DNA from: Planococcus versutus
GTDB taxonomy: Bacteria; Bacillota; Bacilli; Bacillales_A; Planococcaceae
NCBI RefSeq assembly: GCF_001186155.3
Contig: NZ_CP016540.2
Location: 868,001-932,000, forward strand
Direction: 5' to 3'
DNA: 64,000 nt
Below, piece by piece: positions 24,196 to 37,222 of the stretch. How positions within the stretch are numbered: the stretch's first letter is position 1; every line of letters begins with the position of its first letter. The translations under genes were made by a program, and so were the position numbers. The notes beneath the pieces are model-generated. The model saw only the letters and a program-made list of their open reading frames with translations. It did no database searches and had not been told where the DNA came from.

Positions 24196-25926
24196 ATGGT
24201 CAAACCGTTATGGAAAAATAAAGAGATTCGAAATCAATTAAAAATCGTAACAAAAGAAATTGCGCCGGATCTCGTTTTAACAAATACAACATATCTTCAT
24301 GGGATTTTTAAAAAATGGGTCACAGGGAATATATGGATAGCAAATGATCGAATTGTATATGCAGGAAAAGACATGCCAAAAATTGAGGCTGCTACCGAAA
24401 TAGCAGATATGACAGGGAAATTTGTAGTTCCGGGATATATTGAGCCCCATGTTCATCCCACTCAATTATACAATCCGCAAAGCTTTGCGGATTATGCAGC
24501 TCAAGGTGGGACGACAATGTTTTTATCTGACAACTTAACGTTTTTTTTATCACTCGAAAATAAGAAAGCGTTTTCATTGTTGGACGAATTAGCAAAACTA
24601 CCGTTTAGCTTTTATTGGTGGACTCGTTTTGATTCGCAGACAGAATTGAATAATGAAGATCAATTGTTTACTTCAACTTCAGTTGGTGAATGGCTAGACC
24701 GTCAAGATGTCTTGCTTGGAGGCGAACTCACAGGCTGGCCGAAGTTGATGGCGGGTGATGATCAAATGCTTTATTGGATTCAAAAAGCCAAAATGGGTTT
24801 GAAAAAAATTGAAGGTCATTTTCCAGGAGCATCGGAAAAAACGCTGGCTCGTATGAGATTACTTGGAGCGGATGGTGACCATGAAGCAATGACAGTGGAT
24901 GAAGTGGAAATGCGCTTGCTTCACGGTTATGGTGTGACACTTCGTCACTCATCAATTCGCCCAGATCTTCCAATGTTATTAAAAGGCATAGTTGAACGTG
25001 AGTTGAATGTCTTTGATAAGCTGATGATGACAACAGATGGTTCAACACCCGCGTTTCATTCTGATGGTGTGATGGATTGGTGTATTCAAATGGCGATTGA
25101 TGCGGGTGTACCGGCGATTGATGCATACATGATGGCTTCTTATAATGTTGCTCGCTATTATAATGTAACGAGTTTGCACGGCTTAATCGCGACAGGACGC
25201 TATGCAAATTTAAATATTTTGGACGCTGTTGAAAATCCAGTACCTTCTGGTGTTATTTCAAAAGGGACTTGGCTGAAAAAAGACGGCAAGAAAGTCCGTT
25301 CGTTGCCGAATGTGGATTGGTCTGTTATGCCGGGACTGGATATCGACTATGAACTGACAGAAGATGATTTTCAATTTTCGATGCCTTTTGGAATTGAAAT
25401 GATTAATGATGTTATTACCAAACCATATACAGTCAGTGTTGATACCCATGATGCTAATTTGTCGAAATCACATGATGAAAGCTTTTTAATACTGATTGAC
25501 AAAAAAGGTGAATGGCGTGTAAATACGATAATTAAAGGGTTTGCATCTGGACTTGATGGATTTGCGTCTTCTTATACGAGTACTGGCGACATTATTTTGA
25601 TCGGGAAAAATCGTGGAGATATGAAACGCGCATTCAATGAGATAAAGCGATTGAAAGGTGGAATCGTTGTTGTTCAGAACGATGAAATTTTGCATTCACT
25701 GCCACTTCCTTATGGCGGCGTAATGTCAGATTTGCCGATGGAGCAGTTGATTGAACAAGAACAAGTATTAAAAACAGCATTAGCAGAGCGTGGTTATAAA
25801 CATGGAGATGCTGTGTACACATTATTGTTTTTACAAGCAACTCACTTGCCATATGTTCGTGTTACACAAAAAGGTATATACGATGTAATGAATAAAAAAA
25901 TACTGTTTCCCGCGTTTATGAGGTAG
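24196..25926 (+). CDS. yerA: Adenine deaminase-like amidohydrolase (YerA type)
   Basis: A 576-residue metal-dependent amidohydrolase of the Ade family. It begins with a beta-sandwich segment (PDLVLTNTTYLHG), then GYIEPHVHPTQLYNP, whose HxH binds the metal, GGTTMFLSDNL, and the late MTTDGSTPAFHSDGVMD aspartate motif. B. subtilis yerA occupies the same position, before yerB. True adenine deaminase activity is uncertain for this branch. ATG 24196 follows AGTAGGTG; the frame opens earlier, but inside the previous gene's terminator. Confidence 0.85.
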   Translation: MVKPLWKNKEIRNQLKIVTKEIAPDLVLTNTTYLHGIFKKWVTGNIWIANDRIVYAGKDMPKIEAATEIADMTGKFVVPGYIEPHVHPTQLYNPQSFADYAAQGGTTMFLSDNLTFFLSLENKKAFSLLDELAKLPFSFYWWTRFDSQTELNNEDQLFTSTSVGEWLDRQDVLLGGELTGWPKLMAGDDQMLYWIQKAKMGLKKIEGHFPGASEKTLARMRLLGADGDHEAMTVDEVEMRLLHGYGVTLRHSSIRPDLPMLLKGIVERELNVFDKLMMTTDGSTPAFHSDGVMDWCIQMAIDAGVPAIDAYMMASYNVARYYNVTSLHGLIATGRYANLNILDAVENPVPSGVISKGTWLKKDGKKVRSLPNVDWSVMPGLDIDYELTEDDFQFSMPFGIEMINDVITKPYTVSVDTHDANLSKSHDESFLILIDKKGEWRVNTIIKGFASGLDGFASSYTSTGDIILIGKNRGDMKRAFNEIKRLKGGIVVVQNDEILHSLPLPYGGVMSDLPMEQLIEQEQVLKTALAERGYKHGDAVYTLLFLQATHLPYVRVTQKGIYDVMNKKILFPAFMR

Positions 25927-25930
25927 CGAT

Positions 25931-26947
25931 ATGAAAAAAATATGGATAACTTTACTTGTACTCTTAGTACTGGCGATATTTACTGTTGGATTTTGGGCGA
26001 TCATGCAAGATGATTCTATCAATTTATCAACAAAAGAACCGCTGACGGTAGCACCGTTTACAGGGGAACAAAACAATTCAACAGCAAGTCGTAGACCAAT
26101 CATGGCGGTTATTAATAATCATCCCGATGCGCGTCCTCAAACAGGACTAGTTGAAGCAGACATTGTTTTTGAAATGATTGCAGAATATGACATTACACGT
26201 TTTGTCGCACTTTATCAAAGTGAATATCCAGAAAAAATTGGACCGATTCGTAGTGCAAGAGAATATTTTGTAGAAATTGCTGAAGCTTATGATGCTTTCT
26301 TTATCGCACATGGCTATAGCCCAGACGCACGTAAAATGCTGGATGCTGGAATAATTGATCACGTTAATGGCATTCAGCACGATGGCACTTTATTTCAGCG
26401 GTCTTCAGACAGAGTTGCGCCGCATAATTCCTACATCACGATGGAGAATATCAAGAAAGCCATGGACACCACGCAAACTTTCACAGGATACCGAGGACAA
26501 TCACCTTATTATTTCTATGACTCATCAGAAAGTGCTAAACTTGATGAACAGGCTCTTTCGATAAAAGTAACATACGGGACAAACGAGCTATTTGTTAATG
26601 ACTATACATATGATAGCGAAACACAGCTATACAGTCGTTCGTCTGGTGGTGTACCAACCATCGATAAAGAAACCCTGGAACCAATAAATGTCTCAAATGT
26701 ATTAGTTTTTGAAGCCCAACACGAGACAATCGATTCTAAAGGGCGACAGTCTATTGATTTATCGAGTGGCGGAGCGGCGTTGTTGTTCCAAGCGGGCGGT
26801 GTTCGGGAAATAGAATGGAATCAGGTTGATGGAATATTGGTACCGATTGCAGACGGAGAAATAGTGAAGTTAAATCCCGGTAAAACCTGGATTCATATTG
26901 TTCCAACTGTTCCGGGAATCGAACAAGCTGTTAGCTATACGCCGTGA
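25931..26947 (+). CDS. yerB: DUF3048 secreted or membrane-anchored protein (YerB type)
   Basis: A 338-residue protein with an N-terminal hydrophobic segment (residues 3-25) and no lipobox cysteine, so it is probably an anchored or exported protein, whereas several relatives are lipoproteins. The DUF3048 domain is seen as RRPIMAVINNHPDARPQTGL, EKIGPIRSAREYFVEIA and VAPHNSYI. Function unknown. It follows yerA after 4 nt, in the same order as B. subtilis. Confidence 0.85.
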   Translation: MKKIWITLLVLLVLAIFTVGFWAIMQDDSINLSTKEPLTVAPFTGEQNNSTASRRPIMAVINNHPDARPQTGLVEADIVFEMIAEYDITRFVALYQSEYPEKIGPIRSAREYFVEIAEAYDAFFIAHGYSPDARKMLDAGIIDHVNGIQHDGTLFQRSSDRVAPHNSYITMENIKKAMDTTQTFTGYRGQSPYYFYDSSESAKLDEQALSIKVTYGTNELFVNDYTYDSETQLYSRSSGGVPTIDKETLEPINVSNVLVFEAQHETIDSKGRQSIDLSSGGAALLFQAGGVREIEWNQVDGILVPIADGEIVKLNPGKTWIHIVPTVPGIEQAVSYTP

Positions 26948-26979
26948 CAATAGTAGTAATGAAAGGATGATGAAGCTTG

Positions 26980-27300
26980 ATGCAAGTTGATAAAATTAGA
27001 GGCCATCAAACAGATCAGTTGATTAAAGCTGTTTTAGCCTTAAAAGATAAAGAAGAAGCTTATCGTTTCTTCGACGATTTATGTACGATTAGTGAAATTC
27101 AATCGATGTCTCAGCGATTAGAAGTTGCGCATATGCTTCGTATGAAAAAAACATATGAAAAAATAAAGAATGAAACAGGAGCAAGCACAGCTACCATTTC
27201 TCGTGTTCGCCGTTGTTTGAACTACGGCAATGAAGGCTATGATGAAATGTTAGAACGTCTGTATCCTGAAGAAAAACCTTTCGAACTTCCAAAAGACTGA
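26980..27300 (+). CDS. yerC: TrpR-like DNA-binding protein (YerC/YecD family)
   Basis: A 106-residue helical protein of the Trp-repressor superfamily. The helix-turn-helix reads VAHMLRMKKTYEKIKNETG then ASTATISRVRRCLNYG, nearly the B. subtilis YerC sequence. Target genes are not known from this window. ATG 26980 is favoured by comparison with YerC (MQ-DK start); TTG 26977 is immediately upstream in frame. GAAAGGA lies before it. Confidence 0.88.
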   Translation: MQVDKIRGHQTDQLIKAVLALKDKEEAYRFFDDLCTISEIQSMSQRLEVAHMLRMKKTYEKIKNETGASTATISRVRRCLNYGNEGYDEMLERLYPEEKPFELPKD

Positions 27301-27328
27301 ACAGAGAGCCGACTCTGTTCGGTTTTTT
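27299..27328 (+). terminator. Terminator of the yerABC unit
   Basis: GAACAGAG pairs with CTCTGTTC (27313-27320) across six bases, then GGTTTTTTT. The stem begins at the yerC stop codon. Confidence 0.9.
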
Positions 27329-27375
27329 TGTTATACTATCTAAATGATAACTGAGATAAAGTTGGGTGAAATGAA

Positions 27376-28068
27376 ATGGATTTTAAAACGTGGCAACATG
27401 TCTTTAAGTTAGATCCGGCAAAACAGATAACAGATGAACATTTGGACCGAATTTGTAAATCCAGGACGGATGCCATCTTGATTGGTGGCAGTGATCATGT
27501 CACACTCGAGAATATCCTTCACTTGACTGAACGTCTGCACCAATATACGCTACCAGTCGTTTTAGAAGTGTCGATAATCGATTCCGTAATACCTGGATTT
27601 GATTATTACTTTATCCCGACGGTATTAAATAGTGACAATCCGCAGTGGATTAAAGGGCTTCATCATGAAGCCATTCGTGAATACGGAGAAATTTTGGATT
27701 GGGACGAATTGGTACCAGAAGGCTACTGCATTTTAAACGCCGAGTGTAAAGCTGCAAAATTAACCCAGGCACAAACAAATTTAACGACAGAAGATGTAAT
27801 AGCTTATGCACGTTTAGCGGAACATTTCTTTCGTCTGCCTATTTTTTATTTAGAATACAGTGGTATGTTTGGGGATATGGAGCTTGTTAAAAAAGTGAAA
27901 AATGTACTCACAGAAACTCGATTGTTTTATGGAGGCGGTATTGATTCAGCCACAACAGCAAAAAAGGCAGCGGCTATCGCTGATACTGTAGTTGTTGGCA
28001 ATGTTATTTATGAAAATATTGAAAAAGCGATTGAAACCGTACAGGCAGTTGCGGAAACGGCTGATTAA
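27376..28068 (+). CDS. pcrB: Heptaprenylglyceryl phosphate synthase
   Basis: PcrB transfers a heptaprenyl group to glycerol-1-phosphate, making an archaeal-type ether lipid precursor in Bacillales. The 230-residue TIM-barrel protein shows [51 protein letters not shown] and [11 protein letters not shown], all characteristic of the family. It lies 40 nt before pcrA, the usual arrangement. Confidence 0.95.
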   Translation: MDFKTWQHVFKLDPAKQITDEHLDRICKSRTDAILIGGSDHVTLENILHLTERLHQYTLPVVLEVSIIDSVIPGFDYYFIPTVLNSDNPQWIKGLHHEAIREYGEILDWDELVPEGYCILNAECKAAKLTQAQTNLTTEDVIAYARLAEHFFRLPIFYLEYSGMFGDMELVKKVKNVLTETRLFYGGGIDSATTAKKAAAIADTVVVGNVIYENIEKAIETVQAVAETAD

Positions 28069-28108
28069 TCGTTATACTAATAAGAACGAATGTTCGAGGT
28101 GGTGCACA

Positions 28109-30321
28109 ATGGAATTAATAACGAAAAATCTATTAAACGGAATGAACCCGGAACAAACAGAAGCGGTCAAAACAACTGAAGGCCCTCTATTAATTATGGC
28201 GGGTGCAGGATCTGGTAAAACGCGTGTGTTAACACACCGTATTGCTTATTTGGTGTTGGAAAAACAAGTTTACCCATCGAATATTTTAGCTATTACTTTT
28301 ACCAATAAAGCTGCGCGTGAAATGCGTAACCGGATTGACGGATTACTAGGACACGGAACAGGTCAGCGGATGTGGGCGTCGACGTTTCACTCAATGTGTG
28401 TGCGTATTTTAAGACGTGATATTGACAAACTGGGCATGTCGAAAAGTTTCTCGATTTTAGATACCACTGACCAATTAACCGTCATTAAAAATGTGTTGAA
28501 ACAACAAAATCTAGATCCGAAAAAATACGAACCACGAACGATGTTAAATGCCATTTCATCAGCGAAAAACGAATGCATTGATGCATCCCAATTTGCCGCA
28601 GATATGAATCCATTTAATCCGTACGAAAAAACCGTATCGGATGTTTACACAGCATACGAAAAACGTCTAAAGAAAAACCAGTCACTTGATTTTGATGATT
28701 TAATTATGACGACGTTGAATTTATTTAATACTGTTCCTGAAGTATTAGAGTATTACCAAAATAAATTCCATTATATTCATGTCGACGAATACCAAGATAC
28801 AAACAATGCACAATATCAATTAGTACAGAAATTGGCGAGTAAATACAAAAATATTTGTGTCGTAGGGGATTCAGATCAGTCGATTTATCGTTGGCGTGGA
28901 GCAGATATTACCAATATTCTATCATTTGAAAAGGATTACCCGAATGCAAAAGTTATTATGCTTGAGCAAAATTATCGTTCGACAAAGCGCATTTTGCAAG
29001 CAGCCAATGACGTTATTCAAAAAAACACTAGTCGTTATCCGAAAGAATTGCGTACTGAAAACGACGAAGGTACAGCAATTACCTTGCATAAAGCAGGAGA
29101 TGAGCGCCAAGAAGCACAATTTGTCGTTCAAACCATTCAAAAGCTAATGGATGAAGAAAACTACAAAACTTCTGATTTTGCGATTCTTTACCGGACAAAT
29201 GCACAGTCACGAATTATGGAAGAAATGTTCGTCAAATCGAATATGTCTTACACCATCGTCGGTGGTACGAAGTTCTATGACCGCAAAGAAATCAAAGATT
29301 TGTTAGCGTACTTGCGTTTGATCGCAAATAACGATGATGATTTGTCTCTTGCGCGTGTTATTAACGAACCAAAACGTGGCATTGGCGCTACTTCTTTTGA
29401 GAAAATGGCGCGTTTTGCGATAGAACAAGACCGCACCATCATGGACGCGTTACAAGAAGCAGACTTTATGGGCTGACTCCTAAAACAGCTCAGACGGCTT
29501 TAGAGTTCCGCAATATGATGGCTAGCTTTACACAAATGCAAGAGTATTTATCCGTAACGGAACTAGTAGAAGAAGTACTGAAAAAATCGGGTTATCGCCA
29601 AATGCTGCAAAACGATAAAACCATTGAAGGAGAAAGTCGTCTTGAAAACTTGGATGAATTTTTATCGGTAACAAAAGCTTTTGAAAAGCAAAGTGATGAC
29701 AAATCATTAGTCGCTTTCTTGACAGACTTGGCACTGATTTCAGATATCGACTCGTTAGACGATGAAGAAGATGCAGATGGTCCGATTATTTTAATGACCA
29801 TGCATGCAGCAAAAGGTTTGGAATTTCCTGTCGTCTTTATTATTGGACTAGAAGAAAATGTTTTTCCTCATTCGCGTTCAAATAATGATGACGAAGAATT
29901 AGAAGAAGAGCGAAGACTTGCCTATGTCGGAATTACGCGTGCTGAACAGCGTTTGTATTTGACACATGCCTCTTCTCGTACATTGTACGGAAAAAGTAAT
30001 TTCAATATGCCTTCTCGCTTTATTTCTGAGATTTCTGAGGATTTGATTGAACAAACAAGAGCCCATCACCGGGCAGGTGCGGCAACAAGTTATAAACAAA
30101 TCCCGAAACGCGCAGCGGTTACTCGTCCTGGGTATAGTCAGTCGGGTGGAGAAAAGCTAGGATGGCAAACGGGTGATAAAGCAACACATAAAAAATGGGG
30201 TACTGGCACAGTTGTTAGCGTCAAAGGCGAAGGGGAGCAAATCGAACTTGATATTGCATTTCCAAGCCCTATCGGCATTAAACGGCTATTGGCTAAATTT
30301 GCGCCGATTGAAAAAGTATAA
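28109..30321 (+). pseudogene. pcrA: ATP-dependent DNA helicase PcrA, reading frame broken by one base
   Basis: A UvrD/Rep-type superfamily 1A 3'-5' helicase for plasmid replication, repair and removal of blocks to replication. ATG 28109 follows GAGGTGGTG. The first part runs from MAGAGSGKT (Walker A) through DEYQDTN and [16 protein letters not shown] to EADFMG, then meets TGA at 29474-29476. The -1 frame picks up at CTG 29473 and continues [14 protein letters not shown] through [30 protein letters not shown] and the C-terminal [15 protein letters not shown]. Joined, the length is about 737 residues, as expected for PcrA. One missing base near 29470-29474 explains everything. Because PcrA is normally essential, a sequencing error is the leading explanation, but a true mutation is possible. 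Confidence 0.9.
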
Positions 30322-30336
30322 TCGGGAGGAAACTAG

Positions 30337-32343
<2,007 letters not shown>

Positions 32344-32355
32344 GGAGATTTTAAC

Positions 32356-33486
32356 ATGAAACGCATATGGTGGATTCCAATCAGCTTGCTGCTGTTGTCG
32401 GGGTGTGTTCCTTCCAATACAGATGAAGAAACAGAAGTGATTAACGATAAAGAAGAAGTAGAAACGGCGATCATTCCAAGTATGCAATTGGATGATCAGT
32501 TTTACCGTACACTTTTGCCATATAAAGAAAGCGCCACTAGAGGAAAAATCGTGAATCGCTTAAACTCTCGCTACGATATTACTGAAACAGAAAATGGGTT
32601 GTTGCGTTTGTCGCAAAAACAATTTTCTCCTGACGATTATTATTTTCAAGAAGGGCAAAAAATTACGGATGAAGATGTCACAGCCTGGTTGCAGCGTGTT
32701 AGTAAAGACAATCCATTAGGCTTAAATCTTGCAGATAACCGATCAAAAAAACAGAAAAAGGCAGGAGACCGGCCACCTGCAGAATTATTAGCACATGTGG
32801 TGGAGCAAAACTATTTAGTGAAAACAGCTGAAGATAAAATTCGTCTTGGTGGTATTTCAGTAGGTCTTGCGTTAAATTCTTCGTACTACGGTTCGGAAAA
32901 CGGAAGTTCTTATGAAGAAGAAATTCCACAAGCGCAAATTGAAAAAGAAGGCAAGCGGATGGCCAATGAAATAGTAAAGCGGTTGCGCGAAAAAGAAGGC
33001 TTAGCGGATGTACCTATTGTTATCGGACTTTTTAAACAAAATGCGGGAAATGCAATGGTACCTGGAACTTATTTTTCATCTGGTGCAGCTCCAGCTGGTG
33101 AAGAAAAAATTGCTGGTTGGAATCCTGTCAACGAAACTTTTGTCTTGTTTCCGACTTCTGGTGGAGATGATAACTACCGAGATATCGATACAGCTTTCCG
33201 CAATTTTAAGCAAGATGTCGAAGTATATTTTTCTAATTTTACCAGCGTGATCGGGACTGGATTTTATAAAGAAAATCAATTAAAAGAATTAAAAATCGAA
33301 GTCCCGATTCAATTTTATGGAGCAGCTGAACTGATTGGCTTTACGCAATATGTAACGGGTCTGGTAATGGAACATTTCCCAGAAGATATTGTAATCGAAG
33401 TTAGTGTTACGTCAACAAATGGTCCTGAAGCATTGATTTTGAAAAAAGTAGACGAAACAGAACCGTTTGTTCACATTTATGAATAA
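32356..33486 (+). CDS. camS: CamS-type sex pheromone lipoprotein (YerH)
   Basis: A 376-residue exported lipoprotein. The signal peptide MKRIWWIPISLLLLSGC ends in a lipobox with Cys17. The mature part contains the CamS domain (FYRTLLPYKESATRGKIV; DNPLGLN; VPIVIGLFKQ; GFTQYVTGLV). In staphylococci the CamS signal peptide is a source of short hydrophobic pheromone-like peptides; whether this one is processed is unknown. It is the last gene of pcrB-pcrA-ligA-camS, as in B. subtilis. Confidence 0.9.
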   Translation: MKRIWWIPISLLLLSGCVPSNTDEETEVINDKEEVETAIIPSMQLDDQFYRTLLPYKESATRGKIVNRLNSRYDITETENGLLRLSQKQFSPDDYYFQEGQKITDEDVTAWLQRVSKDNPLGLNLADNRSKKQKKAGDRPPAELLAHVVEQNYLVKTAEDKIRLGGISVGLALNSSYYGSENGSSYEEEIPQAQIEKEGKRMANEIVKRLREKEGLADVPIVIGLFKQNAGNAMVPGTYFSSGAAPAGEEKIAGWNPVNETFVLFPTSGGDDNYRDIDTAFRNFKQDVEVYFSNFTSVIGTGFYKENQLKELKIEVPIQFYGAAELIGFTQYVTGLVMEHFPEDIVIEVSVTSTNGPEALILKKVDETEPFVHIYE

Positions 33487-33500
33487 ACAGTAGTGAAATT

Positions 33501-33537
33501 AGGGATAGCCCTGCGGCTGTTCCTATTCATTTTTTCA
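33501..33537 (+). terminator. Probable terminator of camS
   Basis: AGGGATAGCC (33501-33510) pairs with GGCTGTTCCT (33515-33524), with two G-T pairs and a CTGC loop, then ATTCATTTTTTC. Confidence 0.7.
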
Positions 33538-33588
33538 GAAAAATGGTATGATATAGCGTATGTTTACCGAATTCGGAGGTGTAGAAAA

Positions 33589-33879
33589 ATGGCGAAAATG
33601 ACTAAAGAAGAAGTAATTGAAGTTGCTCATTTGGCGAGACTCGCAATTACTGATGAAGAAGCAGAACATTTTGCAGATCAATTAGAAGCAATCACCAACG
33701 CAATGGACTTGCTAAGCGAATTAGATACAGAAAATGTAGAGCCAACAACGCATGTTTTGCAAATGGTCAACGTATTGCGTGAAGATAAATCCATTCCTGG
33801 ATTAGATCGTGACTTGGTTATGAAAAATGTAAAAGAACATGAAGGCGGACAAGTAAAAGTCCCAACAATTTTAGAATAG
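33589..33879 (+). CDS. gatC: Glutamyl-tRNA(Gln) amidotransferase subunit C
   Basis: A 96-residue subunit that stabilises the GatCAB complex, which amidates Glu-tRNA(Gln). It matches GatC in [21 protein letters not shown] and [11 protein letters not shown]...LREDK. ATG 33589 follows TTCGGAGGTG; a TATGAT -10-like hexamer at 33547 suggests a promoter in front. gatA follows after 19 nt. Confidence 0.96.
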   Translation: MAKMTKEEVIEVAHLARLAITDEEAEHFADQLEAITNAMDLLSELDTENVEPTTHVLQMVNVLREDKSIPGLDRDLVMKNVKEHEGGQVKVPTILE

Positions 33880-33898
33880 TTGAAAGGAGGAACTAAAG

Positions 33899-35368
33899 AT
33901 GTCATTGGTAGAAAAAACAGCTGCACAATTGCAAGAAATGATACATACAAAAGAAATAACGATTGCTGAAATGACTGAAAAAGCATTTGACCGAATCGAA
34001 GCGCTTGAACCAAAAGTGGATGCGTTTCTTGCGTTAAACAAAGAACGCGCAACACAGCTTGCAAAAGAAATGGACAGCGTACCTTTTGCTGAACGTGGAC
34101 CTTTATTTGGTTTGCCGATCGGAGTAAAAGACAATATTGTTACAGAAGGTCTTGTGACAACGGCTTCTAGCCGTATTTTAGAAGGGTTTAATCCAATCTA
34201 CGATGCAACAGTGGTAGACAAATTGAGAGCTGCTGGAATGGTAACCGTCGGTAAATTGAACATGGATGAATTTGCAATGGGTTCTTCTAACGAAAACTCG
34301 TATTACAAAAAAACGAAAAATCCATGGAATCTAGAAACCGTTCCAGGCGGATCTTCAGGTGGGTCTGCTGCTGCAGTTGCATCAGGACAAGTGCCTTTCT
34401 CTTTAGGTTCAGATACGGGTGGGTCGATTCGTCAACCAGCTGCTTTTTGTGGTGTGGTCGGAATGAAACCTACATACGGACGTGTTTCTCGTTTTGGATT
34501 GATCGCTTATGCTTCATCGTTAGATCAAATTGGTCCAATTACAAGAACTGTAAAAGACAATGCCTTGCTGTTAAATGCGATTTCAGGATATGACGACAAA
34601 GATTCAACTTCTGCTAAGGTTGAAGTGCCGGATTTCACTGCTGCATTGACAGGTGACATTGCAGGATTACGCATTGGTGTTCCAAAAGAGTATTTTGCTG
34701 AAGGTGTGAGCGAAGCAGCAAAACAAGCGGTTCTTGCTGCATTGAAAGTATTGGAAGAACGAGGCGCAATTTGTGAAGAAATTTCACTCTCTCATTCAAA
34801 ATATGCGTTGGCAACGTATTATATTTTAGCTTCATCTGAAGCATCGTCTAACCTTTCGCGTTTTGACGGTATTCGTTACGGTTATCGTACTGAAAAAGCA
34901 GGAAGTCTTCTTGAATTTTACATGAATACACGTTCTGAAGGATTTGGCGATGAAGTAAAACGCCGCATTATGCTTGGAACGTACGCACTGAGCTCAGGCT
35001 ATTACGATGCTTACTACAAAAAAGCACAAAAAGTTCGCACCTTGATTAAAAAAGATTTTGACGATGCCTTTGAAAAATACGATGTCATCATTGGCCCAAC
35101 AACACCGACACCGGCATTTAAAATTGGTGAAATCATTGATGATCCACTAACCATGTATGCAAATGATATTTTAACAATTCCAGTAAACTTAGCAGGCGTA
35201 CCAGCTATTTCAATTCCTTGTGGATTTGACAATGGACTACCACTAGGTTTGCAAATTATCGGGAAACATTTTGACGAAGAAACGGTTTATCGTGTTGCGG
35301 ATGTATATGAACAAGCAACCGATTTTCATAAAAAAACTCCTAAAACTTGGGAGGGAGCAGCACAATGA
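33899..35368 (+). CDS. gatA: Glutamyl-tRNA(Gln) amidotransferase subunit A
   Basis: The amidase subunit that releases ammonia from glutamine for GatB. The 489-residue protein carries the Ser-cisSer-Lys triad of the amidase signature family: Lys in [11 protein letters not shown] near 79, cis-Ser in [16 protein letters not shown] near 154, and the nucleophile in [15 protein letters not shown] near 178. AAAGGAGG precedes the ATG. It ends in an ATGA overlap with gatB. Confidence 0.98.
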   Translation: MSLVEKTAAQLQEMIHTKEITIAEMTEKAFDRIEALEPKVDAFLALNKERATQLAKEMDSVPFAERGPLFGLPIGVKDNIVTEGLVTTASSRILEGFNPIYDATVVDKLRAAGMVTVGKLNMDEFAMGSSNENSYYKKTKNPWNLETVPGGSSGGSAAAVASGQVPFSLGSDTGGSIRQPAAFCGVVGMKPTYGRVSRFGLIAYASSLDQIGPITRTVKDNALLLNAISGYDDKDSTSAKVEVPDFTAALTGDIAGLRIGVPKEYFAEGVSEAAKQAVLAALKVLEERGAICEEISLSHSKYALATYYILASSEASSNLSRFDGIRYGYRTEKAGSLLEFYMNTRSEGFGDEVKRRIMLGTYALSSGYYDAYYKKAQKVRTLIKKDFDDAFEKYDVIIGPTTPTPAFKIGEIIDDPLTMYANDILTIPVNLAGVPAISIPCGFDNGLPLGLQIIGKHFDEETVYRVADVYEQATDFHKKTPKTWEGAAQ

Positions 35369-36795
35369 ATTTTGAAACAATTATCGGACTTGAAGTCCAC
35401 GTAGAACTTAAAACAGAATCTAAAATGTTTTCTCCAGCACCGGCTCACTTTGGTGCAGAACCAAATACCAATACAAACGTCATTGACCTTGGATATCCGG
35501 GTGTTTTACCAGTAGTGAATAAAACAGCAGTGGACTGGGCAATGAGAGCGGCACTTGCGTTAAATTGTGAAATTACGCGCCACACAAAATTCGACCGTAA
35601 AAACTATTTCTATCCAGACAATCCGAAAGCTTACCAAATTTCACAATTTGATCAGCCGATCGGTGAGCACGGCTGGATTGAAATCGAAGTCAAAGGCGAG
35701 AAAAAACGCATTGGCATTACGCGTCTTCATATGGAAGAAGATGCAGGAAAACTAACGCATACCGACAAAGGTTATTCATTAGTCGATTATAACCGTCAAG
35801 GAACGCCGTTAATTGAAATCGTTTCAGAGCCTGATATTCGTACGGCGGATGAAGCATACGCCTACCTTGAAAAAATCAAAGCAATTATTCAATATACAGG
35901 CGTCTCCGATGTGCGTATGGAAGAAGGATCATTGCGTTGCGACGCGAACATTTCACTTCGTCCGTTTGGTCAAGAACAATTTGGTACAAAAACCGAATTG
36001 AAAAACTTGAACTCGTTCAACTTTGTTCGCAAAGGAATTGAACACGAGCAAGTTCGTCAAGAACAAGTGTTATTGTCCGGTGGGATCATCGAGCAAGAAA
36101 CACGTCGTTACGACGAATCCACAGGGAAAACCTTGTTGATGCGCGTAAAAGAAGGATCGGACGATTATCGTTACTTCCCAGAACCTGATCTTGTTGATAT
36201 CGTCATTGATGATGCTTGGTTAGAACGCGTGCGTTCAGAAATTCCAGAATTGCCAGATGCTAGAAAAGCACGCTACGTTTCAGAACTTGGTATGTCTTCT
36301 TACGATGCTATGGTTCTGACACTAGCAAAACCTATTTCGGATTTCTTTGAAGCGACAGTAACTGCTGGTGCCGATGCGAAACTTTCATCTAACTGGTTGA
36401 TGGGTGAAGTATCAGCTTACTTGAACGCTGAGCAAAAAGAACTTGAAGGTACGGAATTAACACCAGAAGGTTTGGCTGGTATGATCAAATTGATTTCAGA
36501 TGGTACGATTTCGTCTAAAATCGCCAAGAAAGTTTTTAAAGAATTGATTGAAAAAGGCGGCGACGCGAACGATATCGTCAAAGCGAAAGGACTTGTTCAG
36601 ATCTCTGACCAAAACACATTGCGTGAATTTGTTACAGCAGCTCTTGACAACAATCCGCAATCGATTGAAGACTTTAAAAACGGTAAAGACCGTGCAATCG
36701 GTTTTCTTGTCGGGCAAATTATGAAACAAACAAAAGGGCAAGCAAACCCACCATTGCTTAATAAAATTCTTCTTGAAGAAATTGCAAAAAGATAA
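35365..36795 (+). CDS. gatB: Glutamyl-tRNA(Gln) amidotransferase subunit B
   Basis: The kinase and tRNA-binding subunit that activates Glu-tRNA(Gln) and transfers ammonia. The 476-residue length equals B. subtilis GatB. N-terminal [41 protein letters not shown] and [11 protein letters not shown] are visible; the C-terminal YqeY-like tail ends in [13 protein letters not shown]. The ATG overlaps the gatA stop, preferred over an in-frame upstream GTG-type opening inside gatA. Confidence 0.98.
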   Translation: MNFETIIGLEVHVELKTESKMFSPAPAHFGAEPNTNTNVIDLGYPGVLPVVNKTAVDWAMRAALALNCEITRHTKFDRKNYFYPDNPKAYQISQFDQPIGEHGWIEIEVKGEKKRIGITRLHMEEDAGKLTHTDKGYSLVDYNRQGTPLIEIVSEPDIRTADEAYAYLEKIKAIIQYTGVSDVRMEEGSLRCDANISLRPFGQEQFGTKTELKNLNSFNFVRKGIEHEQVRQEQVLLSGGIIEQETRRYDESTGKTLLMRVKEGSDDYRYFPEPDLVDIVIDDAWLERVRSEIPELPDARKARYVSELGMSSYDAMVLTLAKPISDFFEATVTAGADAKLSSNWLMGEVSAYLNAEQKELEGTELTPEGLAGMIKLISDGTISSKIAKKVFKELIEKGGDANDIVKAKGLVQISDQNTLREFVTAALDNNPQSIEDFKNGKDRAIGFLVGQIMKQTKGQANPPLLNKILLEEIAKR

Positions 36796-36813
36796 ATATA
36801 GTTTTAGCGGAAG

Positions 36814-36848
36814 AAAAGGATGGTCTGTCATAGGCTATTCTTTTTTTT
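36814..36848 (+). terminator. Terminator of gatCAB
   Basis: AAAAGGATGGTC (36814-36825) pairs along its length, with several G-T pairs, with GGCTATTCTTTT (36833-36844), then more T. Confidence 0.75.
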
Positions 36849-37070
36849 GAGTCGTTTTAAAAAAGAGTAGTGGGTAAGTTTACAATCCGCGTAGAGCATA
36901 GCTTGTAGTAAGCTAATCAAAGAACACATGTCTACTACTTCATGTAAGCTGAGCACACAATGGTAAACCTTAAATTTTAGATATGCTTTCTAAGTAGGAA
37001 CCCAGTTTGGAGTCGAGTCGTCATTAAAGCTATGCAATTCATTATATATAGACGTTTGTTCATCTAAACC
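36849..37070. other. Non-coding stretch after gatB
   Basis: No frame with a ribosome site and no recognisable RNA. Composition is AT-rich and close to that of the neighbouring intergenic regions. Confidence 0.4.
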
Positions 37071-37099
37071 TTGAAGACTTTGCTACATAACAGTAAACT
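37071..37099 (+). promoter_or_regulatory. Probable promoter of the thioredoxin-like gene
   Basis: TTGAAG, 17 nt, TAAACT. The resulting leader of about 115 nt contains small hairpins (CTCCT/AGGAG around 37165-37185) and no T-run. Confidence 0.5.
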
Positions 37100-37222
37100 G
37101 TTAGTAAAGACAAGTTAGTCTTAATGAGATGTGTTGTTAGTTTAACTGAGGTTAAGTAAACCTCCTGTTCGAAAATAGGAGATAGACTTAATAGCAAAGT
37201 AGGAAAAGGGAGACGTGATGGT

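Noticed and set aside
29468-29480. Programmed -1 ribosomal frameshift in pcrA
   Set aside because: No X-XXY-YYZ slippery heptamer and no pcrA frameshifting precedent known to me; a deletion or sequencing error explains it better.
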